A DNA stretch of 64,000 nt, taken from positions 24,398 through 88,397 of the forward strand of contig JASANG010001558.1 of the NCBI GenBank assembly GCA_030248215.1, given 5' to 3'. A program made the translations under genes and the position numbers. The notes under the pieces were generated by a model. It saw nothing but the letters and a program-made list of their open reading frames with translations, was not told the DNA's origin and did not search any database. The DNA is from Enoplolaimus lenunculus. Its lineage: Eukaryota > Nematoda > Enoplea > Enoplida > Thoracostomopsidae. This document shows, piece after piece, positions 45,086 through 56,105 of this stretch; position 1 is the stretch's first letter, and the number at the start of each line of letters is the position of its first letter.

Positions 45086-45412
45086 ATTGACAGTAAGCTG
45101 TCCGTTTATATGAATAGTACTTAAGTTCATCTGAATAGAGGTATGAACGGTTAGGGGATTTTCATATCAAGGCAATTGGCATTTGCTGTTTCGCAGTTAG
45201 CTTTTGTATAGCCAATTCTTTATAAACAAAACGCACTGTTTACAACTACTGTTTTTTGCATGACCGCAGCTGTCAATTGAATTAATAATTTTAATGATAA
45301 TTTTTTCTGAAATACACTTGCCATCTACTGTTCTGTCAATAGCAAAAGTAGACGTCAATAGACGATGAAAAAATCCACACAGCGTACGCGTTATAAAGTG
45401 GACGATGCATTA

Positions 45413-45926
45413 ATATGTTTTTGTTCAGAGTTTGGAGCTGGAGTACTGATATATTCTATGAATTGCAGACTGTTATTTTAACTCGGTATTTAACTTAATA
45501 TGGTCGTGCGAGACGAAGTGGCAGATGACAGGGTAAAGAGAAAAGATTTCGAATAACGGAAATTCAAAACTATTGGTTTACTTTGGATGCTCCATTTTTT
45601 ATTTCTGTGAAAATTGAACTTAAAGTTTACCCCCTTCGGAAGAATATTAGAGGAACAATTCTTGGAACTTAATTTGTTTTAATTTCGAGTTTTAAAATCA
45701 ATTTTGTATATTACAATGAATAAGTTTCATAAGCATGATTTTGTAAAGTTATCATGAGTGCTAATGGTATTAACAGTAAACACAATTTTAGGCTTTTATA
45801 TCCTATCAGCGTATCAGGTGAAATTGTGTTCTGGTCATCTATAAGGAGATTTTCTATTTAGTGAACTCTGTTCAAAATAAACCATCGCCAGTACTATAGT
45901 TTTGTGCAAACGCCGGCAGCCTGCAT
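45413..45926. other. Unassigned arm sequence
   Basis: AT-rich, no gene. Mirrored at 61259-61776. Confidence 0.45.
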
Positions 45927-46352
45927 GTGGGATTCAAGGTTCAACCGGAATTTCAGTTCCGGCCGGACTTCCTGCAAAAATACAATTCCTGTTTCTGTTC
46001 CTGCTCCTGCATGTAAAGATGCAAGAACGGGAATTTTTACGGTTCTTTCGCTAATTATGCCAAATCATTTAAACATCGGAAACTTTGTCTTTAAAAAATT
46101 GCTATTTCGATATGTGTGTTTTGCCAATTATTTCAATTTTTTAAATAAACTGTTTCTGTTGTGTTTTCGCAGAAAATAGCTCAAAATTTGCTTAAGCCGC
46201 TTTTTGGCAAAGTTTTCTGAAAAGTTCAACAGTAATTCGGTGATGAAAATTATTTCAAATTCCGGTTCCTGTTCCCGTTCCTGTAAAAGAATTCAATTCC
46301 TGCTCCTGTTCCTGTTCCTGTTCCGGCAAAGTTTAGTTCCTGTTGGAACATA
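45927..46352. mobile_element. Family C MITE (left arm)
   Basis: GGTTCAACCGGAATTTCAG at the left and TTCCTGTTGGAACATATATG at the right. CCTGTTCCTGTTCC runs on both sides have expanded relative to 7399-7815. Mirrored at 60833-61258. Confidence 0.65.
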
Positions 46353-46509
46353 TATGAATAATAATGATTCTAGAATTACATGTTTTACGCTCATAATTAC
46401 TGTCCGGGTCAGGGTACTTCCTGTAGAGCAACCAGTTAAAACAAGTGCTTAAAAACGAAAATTCTGGTTCGGAAACCCAAAAAACACAAAATCAAGTTTC
46501 CAATATCTA

Positions 46510-47515
46510 GAAATAGAAAATTTAATTACAGATATCCGGTCCGGATATAGACAATATCCGGATATGGGTAAATGTTACCCTAAAGGCCGTCGAAAACACT
46601 AAGCAAATATATATAATTGGGTCAGCGGGTCAGTTGGCCAACGGAACAGTTGGAAAACGGGACAGTTGATAAACGGGACAGTCGGCAAACGGGACAGTTG
46701 GCAAACGGGACAGTTGGCAAACGTGACATTTGGCAAACGGTATAGTTGACGAACGGGACAGTTGGCAAATGAGACAGTTGGCAAACGGGAGAGTTGTCAA
46801 ACGGGACAGTTGGCAAACGGGACAGTTGGCAAACGGGACATTTGGCAGACGGGACATGTGGAAAACGGGGCAGTTGGCAAACGGGACAGCTGGCAAACGG
46901 GACAGTTGGCAAACGGGACAGTTGGCAAACGGGACAGTTGCCAAACGGGACAGTTGGCACAAGGGACAGCTGGCAAACGGGACAGTTGGCAAGTGGGACC
47001 GTTGGCAAGCGGGACCGTTAGACAATTGGAACAGTTGGGACAGCGGGACAATTGGGACAGCGGGATAATTGGAACAACGGGACAGTTGGGACCGCGGGAC
47101 TGTTGAGACAGTTGGGACAGCAGGTCAGTTTGGACAAAGGGTCTGTTGGGACAGAGGACAGCTGGACCCACAACAAGAGGAACCTCCTCCACATAGAAAT
47201 TTTTTTAATTAAATTCTCAGGGGGCGGCAGCACGTCCCTTTTACTGGGGTCAAGGGGTTGAGCAACCCCCCGAGGAAAGTAAATTACTGTCCCTGCTGCG
47301 TTACATTCTCAGTACAAAATATATATTTATATATTCTGTATTATATATTTGGCTGTGTATATGTTAACAGGAGTGCATGTGTTTGCGCTCCTGGCATATT
47401 GCTGTCCCTGGAATATGGGACGGCCTTTATCCAGAAAGAAATATGTATCCGGATAAATATCAGTAAGAATTGCCGGATATCCGGATATGAAAAAATTTCC
47501 GATGCCTATCACTAA
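46510..47515. mobile_element. Family J element with 16-bp GGGACAGTTGGCAAAC array (left arm)
   Basis: TATCCGGATAT-type motifs lie at both ends (46535-46570 and 47450-47500). The 46625-47010 array has a 16-bp unit; units then change to GGGACAGCGGGAC forms up to 47165. AT repeats and a G/C fold-back follow. Mirrored at 59648-60680, where the right arm has about 24 extra bases near 59735. Long frames on both strands are repeat artefacts. Confidence 0.65.
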
Positions 47516-47899
47516 TCCTCATAATCGATTACTCAGTAAATGCATTGTCAAAATTTTGACGCTTAATTTTTAACTGTATATTTACGGCTGCGACCATCAA
47601 ATGCCTCTGCAGACGGATCTGAGCTGGTATTCTCACAGGTGTCCGATGGATGTGGGTCTACCAAATGTAACCTGACTTGTCAAGTGAATGATGGTCTCAC
47701 TGGCGTGGTATGTAGGTTCTGAGAATCACAGAAATCCGACACCCTCTTACACCTAAGCAATAACTTCTGCAGTATTTGATCGTTTCATATCCTTATCTCT
47801 ATGCTACATTCGATTTTAACTGTTTTGGTAGTCAATTGTGTATTTATTACAACTTGTTTAAATACAACTCAAATGTTTGAGGATTGTGAATCGCGCGGG

Positions 47900-48337
47900 T
47901 CAATAGAGGTTGATTTCAATGACTAGTCCGAATTGAATTGGATCTTTACAGCAAAGTGTGTCGTCAAGAATTTTATTTAAGTGCAGTCTATGAATTTTAC
48001 CACAGGATGGGACTACCGGAACTCCCTGGGTAATTAGGACGGTAATACAAATCAACAACTGCTTCAAGATGGGATGACTGCTTCGCGGAACCACAGCTTC
48101 AGCTTTTGTTGGGTATTTCACATTTGCTAGAGTACACTTCAGCTGATGCTTCTCCAAGTATTTAGGCATAATTCTAAAGCAAAACTCATGCCATGGCCGA
48201 AACCAGAAACATCTTATTGCTCGGGGTTTATATCGAATTTTTTCAGTTTTGGTTACTGGTTGTACACATATAGCGTAGTAAACGTAACAAACACAATATC
48301 TTAATGACAAGATAGACGTCAAGGAGTAAATTTTCAA
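47900..48337 (-). CDS. Uncharacterised 145-codon frame in palindrome arm (doubtful)
   Basis: The frame is complete in both arms (mirror at 58823-59260), and I recognise no domain. Five base differences separate the arms and three change the residue, which does not suggest purifying selection. CFWFRPWHEFCFRIMPKYL is the most protein-like part. It may be a decayed coding segment or chance. Confidence 0.2.
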   Translation of the reverse strand: MKIYSLTSILSLRYCVCYVYYAICVQPVTKTEKIRYKPRAIRCFWFRPWHEFCFRIMPKYLEKHQLKCTLANVKYPTKAEAVVPRSSHPILKQLLICITVLITQGVPVVPSCGKIHRLHLNKILDDTLCCKDPIQFGLVIEINLY

Positions 48338-48457
48338 AAGTTTCCTAGGTAAACTTGCCAGTACCTAGACATGGATAGCTCCATCTTGCCGCTAGAATGA
48401 TTTCGATTAGATTTCATTTCAATTAAAATGTCATCTCCAAATCAAAGATTATAATTT

Positions 48458-48793
48458 TTGTTATGGCCGGGAATCCATATAAAGCGATCCTCGTTTACAG
48501 TGACTGCAACCTGGAAGGGATTTTTGAAATGGACCAAGTCCCTTCTGCAAGGAGGCGTGTACCGGGACTACAATCAGCACACCCGGGAGCATAAGTTGTA
48601 CCACTGCACAATTCCCGCACCAAGAAAATTGAAACTGATCTTTATGCCTGACCCGCGCGTTGGCTTATATGCCTCTGTTGTTCTTGTTTTCGTTTTGTTA
48701 CCTCAAACAGTCAAATTGTTAAACTTGAGGAATAAACAGTGGCCATGCGATGTACAACTACAGCATCCTCTCTATTTAAGGACAACAACATAG
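48458..48793 (+). CDS. Uncharacterised 111-codon frame in palindrome arm (doubtful)
   Basis: Open in both arms (mirror 58365-58700), with three residue differences. It has a Lys/Arg-rich N-terminal half and one hydrophobic stretch (LYASVVLVFVLL). No family is recognised. Coding-like composition continues for about 150 bases downstream in another frame, so this may be an old, degraded gene of unknown origin. Confidence 0.22.
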   Translation: MLWPGIHIKRSSFTVTATWKGFLKWTKSLLQGGVYRDYNQHTREHKLYHCTIPAPRKLKLIFMPDPRVGLYASVVLVFVLLPQTVKLLNLRNKQWPCDVQLQHPLYLRTTT

Positions 48794-48799
48794 AAAAAG

Positions 48800-49320
48800 A
48801 ACTCGAATCCTTAGTATAGGATACCTCAGAAGCAGAAGGTGGTACAACGTTGCTGAATAACTCGTTCGACCACGAAATTGAGCACAAGTATGGGGAATTC
48901 GTACGCATAAAGCAATAAGTCTCAGGCTTGAGGGCTACTAAAACTTCTGAGTTTTTGGGTATAACTTATGAACTATCAATTTACGGTCCCTAGTGAGGAT
49001 ATTTTCAAGACTTCTAAAGGTATTGGGAATACATTGGTACCCATGTTAGAGCGGAGTTGTATAAAAGTCGTTTTTACAAATTTTGATGGGACCCGTATGG
49101 GCGGGCCGGACCAAATTTTCTAAGGACCATAAGTTTTGATGGATTGATTTACGAACCCATATTGGGGTATTTTAAAATTTCAGTGCCACTAGTGTGACCT
49201 AATGGAGCCAGTCTCGAAGCTAGGTTCTGAAAAAGCCAATTTTACAAATTTTGGCCAATGTCTAGAACAGGGGCTTCCAGTTTTCCGCGGTGGAAAATTT
49301 ATAACCATGAGAGCAGCGCA
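48800..49320. other. Arm sequence without a called gene
   Basis: Coding-like codon usage near 48790-48920, then ordinary noncoding DNA. Confidence 0.35.
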
Positions 49321-49329
49321 ACCACTCCG

Positions 49330-49850
49330 GTGTGATGGCCACATTTTACGCTGATTTGGTAGGAAAAATCACAAGCATAAAGTTTGCTTGGAAAAACTGG
49401 AAAAGTGGAAAATTTGTAAGCCTGGATATTTCCTGGTTCGGTAGGGAAGATCTGAGTGTAAAGTTTTTTGGAAAACAAGAAAACTGGAAAATTTAAACGC
49501 TTAAATTATCCCTTTGTTGGTAGGGAAAATCCGAAGCATAGGTTTTGTTAGGAAGACTGGAAAAGTGGAAAATTTAACACGTATAAGTTTTCCCTGGTTA
49601 CGTTTTGAAAGTGTGAAAGATTTTGTTTGGAAAACAGTAAAAGTGGAAAACTTAAACGTTGATGATTTTCCCTGGGTTGCTAGGGAAAATCTGAAGCATA
49701 GGTTTGTGCGGAAAACTGTAAAAGTGCAAAATTTTAAACATATAAGTTTTACCTAGTTAGGTAGAGAAAGTCTGAAATAAAATTTTGTTTGGAAAACGAG
49801 AAAAGTTGAAAAGTTTAAACGTATTAAATTCAAGCACTTTTCTAGTACAC
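49330..49850 (+). repeat. Degenerate repeat of about 85 bp, forward block
   Basis: GGTAGGGAAAATCTGAAGCA, TTTGTTTGGAAAAC and AAAGTGGAAAATTTAAACG recur about six times. The same repeat occurs inverted at 51060-51400, making a smaller fold-back inside the arm. Mirror blocks are at 57310-57820 and 55765-56105. Confidence 0.75.
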
Positions 49851-49854
49851 CCCA

Positions 49855-50381
49855 GAACGGAATAGTTTGCTCCCGCAACAATCTTTCACGTATATTAAGA
49901 CAAACCGTGGGACCCCACTGCGATTTGAAGGGATACTAAGCAGGATGGGCACTGCCGCGTCCTTCTTCCCCCACAATGAAAAACTTCCCCCTGCCGCAAT
50001 CTTTCACGTTTATCAAGATAAATTGTGGAATCTTCCTGGCGATTTGAAATGATACTAAGCAGGATGAGCACCAAACTGTTCAAAACTATGTCAGTCATTT
50101 TAACCGTTTCAATAATAAAATACTTATTGCAGGTGATTTGGGGGGCGGCAGCACGCCATTCTGCTCAGTATCCGTTCAAATTGGAGGCTGTGCAGGAGGG
50201 AAGCAGCCCCCCCCTTGAGAACCATATCACAAAATTGACGAAAAATTTTCGCACTAGAAACTGGTTTAAAAGCCGAAAAAGAAAACATTTTATGTTACAA
50301 GTGAAAAAGTTGCCCCCCCTCCACATTTGCGTAGTGGCAACGCCGCTTGGATGTAATTCGATGCGTCGCTTGTCTTAACAG
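49855..50381. other. Arm sequence with a duplicated motif and G/C fold-backs
   Basis: GCAATCTTTCACGT(A/T)TAT with CGATTTGAA(G/A)GGATACTAAG occurs twice (49875-49945 and 50000-50065). GGGGGGCGGCAGCACGCC pairs with AGCAGCCCCCCCC. Confidence 0.45.
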
Positions 50382-50665
50382 TTAATCGGGAGAAACCGTT
50401 CAGACAATGTCCACAACAACATAGGAAAATCTATCGAGCCCCCAAACAGGCCATGATGGCTCTCTCGACAGGGATCGCTCGCATCCCTACTGACGAGCTT
50501 CTTTGTCTATTATGTATGACGCAACGTACCGGCCAAAATTTCTGGATCCGCGACAATCGAAGAGTTCACACAGATTGTGACCAAAGAATAAAAGTTTGTG
50601 CGCAAACTGTAATGGATCCTAAAGGCCGTATGCAAAAAGCAGTAGTAAAGTTACTACTTGATTAA
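50382..50665 (+). CDS. Candidate terminal exon of an unknown gene (left arm)
   Basis: A CTTGTCTTAACAG acceptor is followed by a continuous frame (NREKPFRQCPQQH... to ...KAVVKLLLD stop) of about 93 residues. It contains a Cys pair (CLLC) and WIRDNRRVHTDCDQR, possibly a small metal-binding tail. The part from the internal Met at 50453 is identical in the right arm. No family is recognised. It sits between the two inverted blocks of the 85-bp repeat, so it may belong to a mobile element. Confidence 0.3.
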
Positions 50666-50669
50666 ATTA

Positions 50670-51055
50670 TGTAGTATATAGGTATGTTATTCCGAGATAA
50701 TGATCGGAGACATCGTGGCATTAACTTTCTTCCCATGCTGTACAACTACGGAGTAGTTATATATATATAAATATACTTATATATACCAATTACCCTGTGT
50801 AAACAGGTATATACGAAACATTGTTTATATCTTCATTTCCTGAAATTTGCGGCATTTGTGATTTAGTGCAAACCCACGGCATATATCTTGAATGACAGTC
50901 TGTGAATTCTAAAATTATTCAATAATATGGGTGTTAAGCTTTTGAAAATTTCCAAAAGATAAGTTTCAGAAATAAACATTTGTGCTATACGCTGAATTAA
51001 ATCTAGGGAACTGATGCTTACTTCTACCAATTCCACAAACGGTTCAGATTTTCCT
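50670..51055. other. Unassigned arm sequence
   Basis: AT-rich with a TATATA run near 50760. Mirrored at 56105-56480. Confidence 0.45.
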
Positions 51056-51059
51056 ACCA

Positions 51060-51400
51060 ACCAAGGAAAAATCTAGGGGTTTTTATTTTCCACTTTTCCC
51101 ATTTTCCGAACAAAGCCTATGCTTCTGATTTTCCCTACCAATCCATGGAAAATCTAAGCGTTTAAATTTTCAGCTTGTTAAGTTTTCCAAACAAAATCTA
51201 TGCTTCAGAGTTTTCACACCAACCCAGTGTAAATATAGGCGTTTAAATTTAATAGTTTTGCCGTTTTCCAACCGAAACTTATGCTTCAGATATTTCTTAC
51301 CAACCAAGACAGAATCTAGGCAATTTAATTTTCCACTTTTCCCGTTTTCCAAACCAAACAAGTGCTTCAGATTTTCCCTACCAACCCAGGGTAAATGTAG
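51060..51400 (-). repeat. Degenerate repeat of about 85 bp, inverted block
   Basis: TCAGATTTTCCCTACCAACC and CCACTTTTCCCGTTTTCC recur about four times, the reverse complement of the 49330-49850 repeat. Confidence 0.75.
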
Positions 51401-51403
51401 GAG

Positions 51404-51990
51404 TGCGGCGGACGGCTGTGAGTCCGCCCGCTGCGACGAGAATGGTACGGCCAGATACGCCAATTCCTGGGAGCGGTGCCCTGCAAGGTTTGGCGGTTAT
51501 GTGGATCAATAGCAGATTAGTGAAGGAGGACGCTTCCATTATCACGTCAGGTGGAAACTGTTCGGCACAGATTCGGTGCAGCGTGAGGCGAAGCGTCAGC
51601 AACAGTAACAAGCGACTCAGCAGTGGGAACAGAGTCAAAAGTATTATACGCAAGAACATTTTGACGCTAATTTTCGGACGTTCCGAAATCGACACGTAGG
51701 CGTCATTTTTATTGGATCTTCTAGGTTTTATGGGTACTATTGCGGTTCGGGGTCCTAGGGGGTACTGGTACGCTTTGATTCGTCGTGGACTTTTTTTGTA
51801 TTATGGTGGTTCGGGGTTCTTGTTAATACGAGTACGCTGAAGGGTGGTGGTTTACGGTGGTGGATGCCACGACAATTATGTCTTGGGTTTACAAATTTTG
51901 TACACTATTTGTTAGCGCTAAAGAAACGAAAGTGATAAAAAAATTGTTATTACTTGTATGGTTACTTGGGCCCATATACTTGATCCATCT
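51404..51990 (-). other. GC-richer, coding-like patch (left-arm copy)
   Basis: Mirror of 55150-55745. GC content and codon pattern differ from the flanks, but the reading frame is less continuous than in the right arm. I recognise no family and call no gene. Confidence 0.3.
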
Positions 51991-51994
51991 AAAA

Positions 51995-52960
51995 ACCCAC
52001 CGTCCCAGCTAAATAATTGATAGCTCTTTTTTTGTGGTGGGATTTTGGGATTTTGTGATTTAAAGAATCATTGCAAGCAGTTTCTTTGGCTTACTCTTTC
52101 GGTCTAGGTTTAGGATTACGCAACCCTTTGGCTCAAGGTTAGGTCTAGGAATTGGCAAGCCTAATTTAGGCTTAGGATTAACCAAGATTCCGTCTGGTCT
52201 TAGGTGAGAATTAGGTGTTGAGACGTAGGATCTAGCGTAAATATGTACGAAACGACTTTATTAAAAAATTATACAAAGTCTGACCGAGGAACTCTTATTG
52301 TCAGACACTGTCTCACCAGCTACACGTTGTCCCTACTCCCTCCAAAGGGACTATCGCAACTTTTAACTAAGAAACCTGTTAAGTCATTATATCATAAGAA
52401 CAATATTGTTTGTACCGCCATTGCGCCCCAGTCTTGACATTTTGTACAGTGGCGTAGACAGTATACGTGGACGACTAATAATAGCGCTACTGCAGCTAAT
52501 CTTAAGGCATTGTGCTTGGTTAACTCAGACACTGAGCATTGTCCATATGCTGTCATAAGAGACTAAAAACAGTTGTTCAATTCAGGTTAAAACTAACCAA
52601 TTGAAACCAGTTCCGCACTGCATCGTAAGTAATTTTAAAACGTCGTACAAGCACACAATATTAAACCGATTATGAATGCACTATACTATGATAAACACGG
52701 TGGAACCGCATATTCGTTTCCGTTTCCGGTAAAAATCAATGTTCATACATAGTTCAGCCTTTCTTTAATAAAATGGTACAAATGCCCATACCACATCACA
52801 ACCTCAATTGAAAATAACTTGCATGCTTTTATGGCGATAACAGTGTAATGTCACGCTGCAGGTGAACAACCATTGTTAACATGCCATAAAAACACCAAAA
52901 TTATGCGTTACCATCACTGTTAAATCGTTTTATGAAAATTCCAACTAGATATACTTATAA
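51995..52960. other. Unassigned arm sequence
   Basis: Contains TTAGGC-like remnants near 52105-52190 and a family B-like fragment (GGTGGAACCGCATATTCG) at 52700. No gene. Confidence 0.45.
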
Positions 52961-52961
52961 T

Positions 52962-53269
52962 CAGGGCGCAACCGGAATTCCGGTTTATGCGTAGTTTAAT
53001 TTGGTATTTTCCACTATTCAGTTCCTGTAATGAATCCAGTGCTTTTTCACCTGTCTCTGCGGTTTTTGGCTTAATTTTCGATTTGTGTCATACTCCATAG
53101 TTTATCATACGTTTACGAGCTAGTGCATCTGTTTCAGGATTTTGACCTTATAAATGGTGTATTTGCACATAGGATTTCAATATAATGGCTTTAAATTTTG
53201 TTTTCCGGTTCCGCTACTTTTAATCTTCCGATTCCGGTTCCGGTATTTTATTATTCCGGTTGCAACCTG
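52962..53269. mobile_element. Family A-type MITE spanning the inner edge of the left arm
   Basis: Starts CAGGGCGCAACCGGAATTCC and ends TTCCGGTTGCAACCTG. The flanking 8-mers CTTATAAT and CTAACAAC do not match, unlike those of the intact copies elsewhere. The inverted repeat stops at 53170, inside this element. The right arm keeps only the outer part (53937-54145). Confidence 0.7.
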
Positions 53270-53936
53270 CTAACAACATACCAAAAACACTCGTTTAAAT
53301 ATGTGTTATCTGACTGAACTATAACAGTTATGCTTCAAATGCTTTTCAACTTGAAACCATAACAATTTCAATGCATTGAGTTTCGTATTCAAATTGTCTC
53401 CATATGTCTTGACCCGTTTAGCGAGTTACTTTGCCGCCGTAGGCTTTCACTCATTGGGGTCACAACATTACTGAAACAAGCTGCAATTAATTCTGCTAAT
53501 AAAGTTGCACGCTCCACAAGTGTTAGGATAAAAGTGGTGAATTTATTTGATTATATAATGGCAAAAACGTCGTTTTTACTTTCAACGCTTGATACATGCT
53601 AAATCCAAGGATTTATTAATTTGAAAAACAAGTGTTTGGGTTTCAAATATTGTGTTTTTGGTTGAAATTTGTTCAAAACTAGGCAAAAGTTCACAGATAA
53701 TGATATTCAATTGAGCATGGCTTCGTGTCAATGTTTTAAGTTTGCATTCATATTTATTGTTTAGTTTTCGAAATGACTTTGTATTGGCAGTCCGTCAAGT
53801 TTATTTAAATACTTTCGAGCTATATAATTTGTTGTGGTGTTGTGTAGAATATCATTTGTGCGTTTTGTAATAGACTCGCCTATTAACAAATTACTACATA
53901 GTTATTTTCCTATTTAAAATTTAGCCATTATTAACC
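53171..53936. other. Unique spacer at the centre of the palindrome
   Basis: 766 bp. The first 100 bp are the remaining MITE half; the rest is AT-rich single-copy DNA with no frame, repeat or RNA that I can recognise. Confidence 0.6.
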
Positions 53937-54145
53937 ATGTGCAAATACACCATTTATAAGGTCAAAATCCTGAAATAGATGCACTAGCTCGTAAACGTAT
54001 GATAAACTATGGAGTATGACACAAATCGAAAATTAAGCCAAAAACCGCAGAGACAGGTGAAAAAGCACTGGATTCATTACAGGAACTGAATAGTGGAAAA
54101 TACCAAATTAAACTACGCATAAACCGGAATTCCGGTTGCGCCCTG
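53937..54145. mobile_element. Truncated family A-type MITE (right arm)
   Basis: Only the CAGGGCGCAACCGG side is present, in inverted orientation. It ends where the arm ends. Confidence 0.7.
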
Positions 54146-55152
54146 ATTATAAGTATATCTAGTTGGAATTTTCATAAAACGATTTAACAGTGATGGTAAC
54201 GCATCAATTTTGGTGTTTTTATGGCATGTTAACGAATGGTTGTTCACACTGCAGCGTGAACATTACACTGTTATCGCCATAAAAGCATGCAAGTTATTTT
54301 CAATTGTAGGTTTGTGATGTGGTATGGGCATTTGTACCATTTTATTAAAGAAAGGCTGAACTATGTATGAACATTGATTTTTACCGGAAACGGAAACGAA
54401 TATGCGGTTCCACCGTGTTTATCATAGTATAGTGCATTCATAAATCGGTTTAATATTGTGTAGCTTGTACGACGTTTTAAAATTACTTACGATGCAGTGC
54501 GGAACTGAGTTTCAAATTGGTTAGTTTTAACCTGCAAATCTGAACAACTGTTTTTAGTCTCTTATGACAGCATATGGACAATGCTCAGTGTCTGAGTTAA
54601 CCAAGCACAATGTCCTTAAGATGTAGCTGCAGTAGCGCTATTATTAGTCGTCCACGTTATACTGTCTACGCCACTGTACAAAATGTCTACAGACTGGGGC
54701 GCAATGGCGGTACAAAACAATATTGTTCTTATGATATAATGACTTAACAGAGTTTACTTAGTTACAAAGTTTGGCGATAGTCCCTTCGGAGGGAGTAGGG
54801 ACAACGTGTACACTGGTTGGAGACAGTGTCTGACAATAAGAGTTCCTTCGGTCAGACTTTGTATAATTTTTTAATAAAGTCGTTTCGTACATATTTACGC
54901 TAGATCCTACGTCTCAACACCTAATTCTCACCTAAGACCAGACGGAATCTTGCCTAATCCTAAGCCTAAGATTGAGGCTTGCCAATTCCTAGACCTAATC
55001 TTGAGCCAAAGGGTTGCGTAATCCTAAACCTAGACCGTAAGAGTAAGCCAAAGAAACTGCTTGCAATGAATTCCTTTAAAATCACAAAATCCCAAAATCC
55101 CACCACAAAAAAAGAGCTATCAATTATTTAGCTGGGACGGTGGGTTTTTAGG

Positions 55153-55323
55153 ATGGCAGTCAAGTATATATGGGCCCAAGTAACCATACAAGTAATAACA
55201 ATTTTTTTATTCACTTTCGTTTCTTTAGCGCTAACAAATAGTGTACAAAATTTGTCAACCCAAGACATAATTGTCGTGGCATCCACCACCGTAAACCACC
55301 ACCCTTCAGCGTACTCGTATTAA
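55153..55323 (+). CDS. Possible small secreted-protein frame (uncertain)
   Basis: A 56-codon frame starts MAVKYIWAQVTIQVITIFLF. Residues 10-27 form a hydrophobic core like a signal peptide, followed by LALTNSVQ, a plausible cleavage region, then a polar Ser/Thr-rich tail. GC-richer sequence with coding-like composition continues to about 55745. The left-arm counterpart is less intact. I recognise no family; it may be the start of a decayed gene. Confidence 0.25.
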   Translation: MAVKYIWAQVTIQVITIFLFTFVSLALTNSVQNLSTQDIIVVASTTVNHHPSAYSY

Positions 55324-55764
55324 CAAGAACCCCGAACCACCATAATACAACAAAAAAGTCCACGACGAATCAAAGCGTACCAGTACCCCCTAGGACCCCG
55401 AACCGCAATAGTACCCATAAAACCTAGAAGATCCAATAAAAATGACGCCTACGTGTCGATTTCGGAACGTCCGAAAATTAGCGTCAAAATGTTCTTGCGT
55501 ATAATACTTTTGACTCTGTTCCCACTGCTGAGTCGCTTGTTACTGTTGCTGACGCTTCGCCTCACGCTGCACCCGAATCTGCTGCCGAACAGTTTCCACC
55601 TGACGTCGATAATGGAAGCGTCCTCCTTCACTAATCTGCTATTGATCCACATAACCGCCAAACCTTGCAGGGCACCGCTCGCCAGGAATTGGCGTATCTG
55701 CGGCCGTACCATTCTCGTCGCAGCGGGCGGGCTCACAGCCGTCCGCCGCACTCCTAGATTTACC

Positions 55765-56105
55765 CTGGGTTGGTAGGGAAAATCTGAAGCACTTGTTTGG
55801 TTTGGAAAACGGGAAAAGTGGAAAATTAAATTGCCTAGATTCTGTCTTGGTTGGTAAGAAAAATCTGAAGCATAAGTTTCGGTTGGAAAACGGCAAAACT
55901 ATTAAATTTAAACGCCTATATTTACACTGGGTTGGTGTGAAAACTCTGAAGCATAGATTTTGTTTGGAAAACTTAACAAGCTGAAAATTTAAACGCTTAG
56001 ATTTTCCATGGATTGGTAGGGAAAATCAGAAGCATAGGCTTTGTTCGGAAAATGGGAAAAGTGGAAAATAAAAACCCCTAGATTTTTCCTTGGTTGGTAG
56101 GAAAA
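55765..56105 (+). repeat. 85-bp degenerate repeat block (right arm, mirror of 51060-51400)
   Basis: GGTTGGTAGGGAAAATCTG and GGAAAACGGGAAAAGTGG recur about four times. Confidence 0.75.

Larger units (their letters stand above)
42268..45409. mobile_element. 3.1-kb element with about 57-bp terminal inverted repeats (family K)
   Basis: The left end TGCATCGTCCACTTTATAAC and the right end are inverted over about 57 bases with a few mismatches. TTA flanks both ends (42265-42267 and 45410-45412). A TTA/TAA 3-bp duplication is the PIF/Harbinger signature, but I see no transposase, so the assignment is tentative. The body contains a 40-bp satellite, a family A-like end, the 489-bp insertion at 44388 and a 30-bp satellite. 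Its mirror copy starts at 61777 and runs off the window. Confidence 0.55.
42812..53170 (+). repeat. Left arm of giant inverted repeat
   Basis: From CGACTAATGGTACAGATTGG to ATGGTGTATTTGCACAT the sequence is the reverse complement of 53937-64000. The order of all landmarks is mirrored: the 40-bp satellite, 30-bp satellite, family C MITE, GGGACAG array, two coding-like frames, lariat-like minisatellites and the 52962 MITE. Five differences are counted in the 438-bp block 47900-48337. The true outer end may lie beyond this point, because the right arm is cut by the window. Confidence 0.95.

Noticed and set aside
46599-47233. Long overlapping frames rich in Cys-Gln-Leu or Gly-Gln-Leu as repeat proteins
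   Set aside because: A 16-bp minisatellite opens frames on both strands at once. The same happens at 39145-39800 and 59990-60560.
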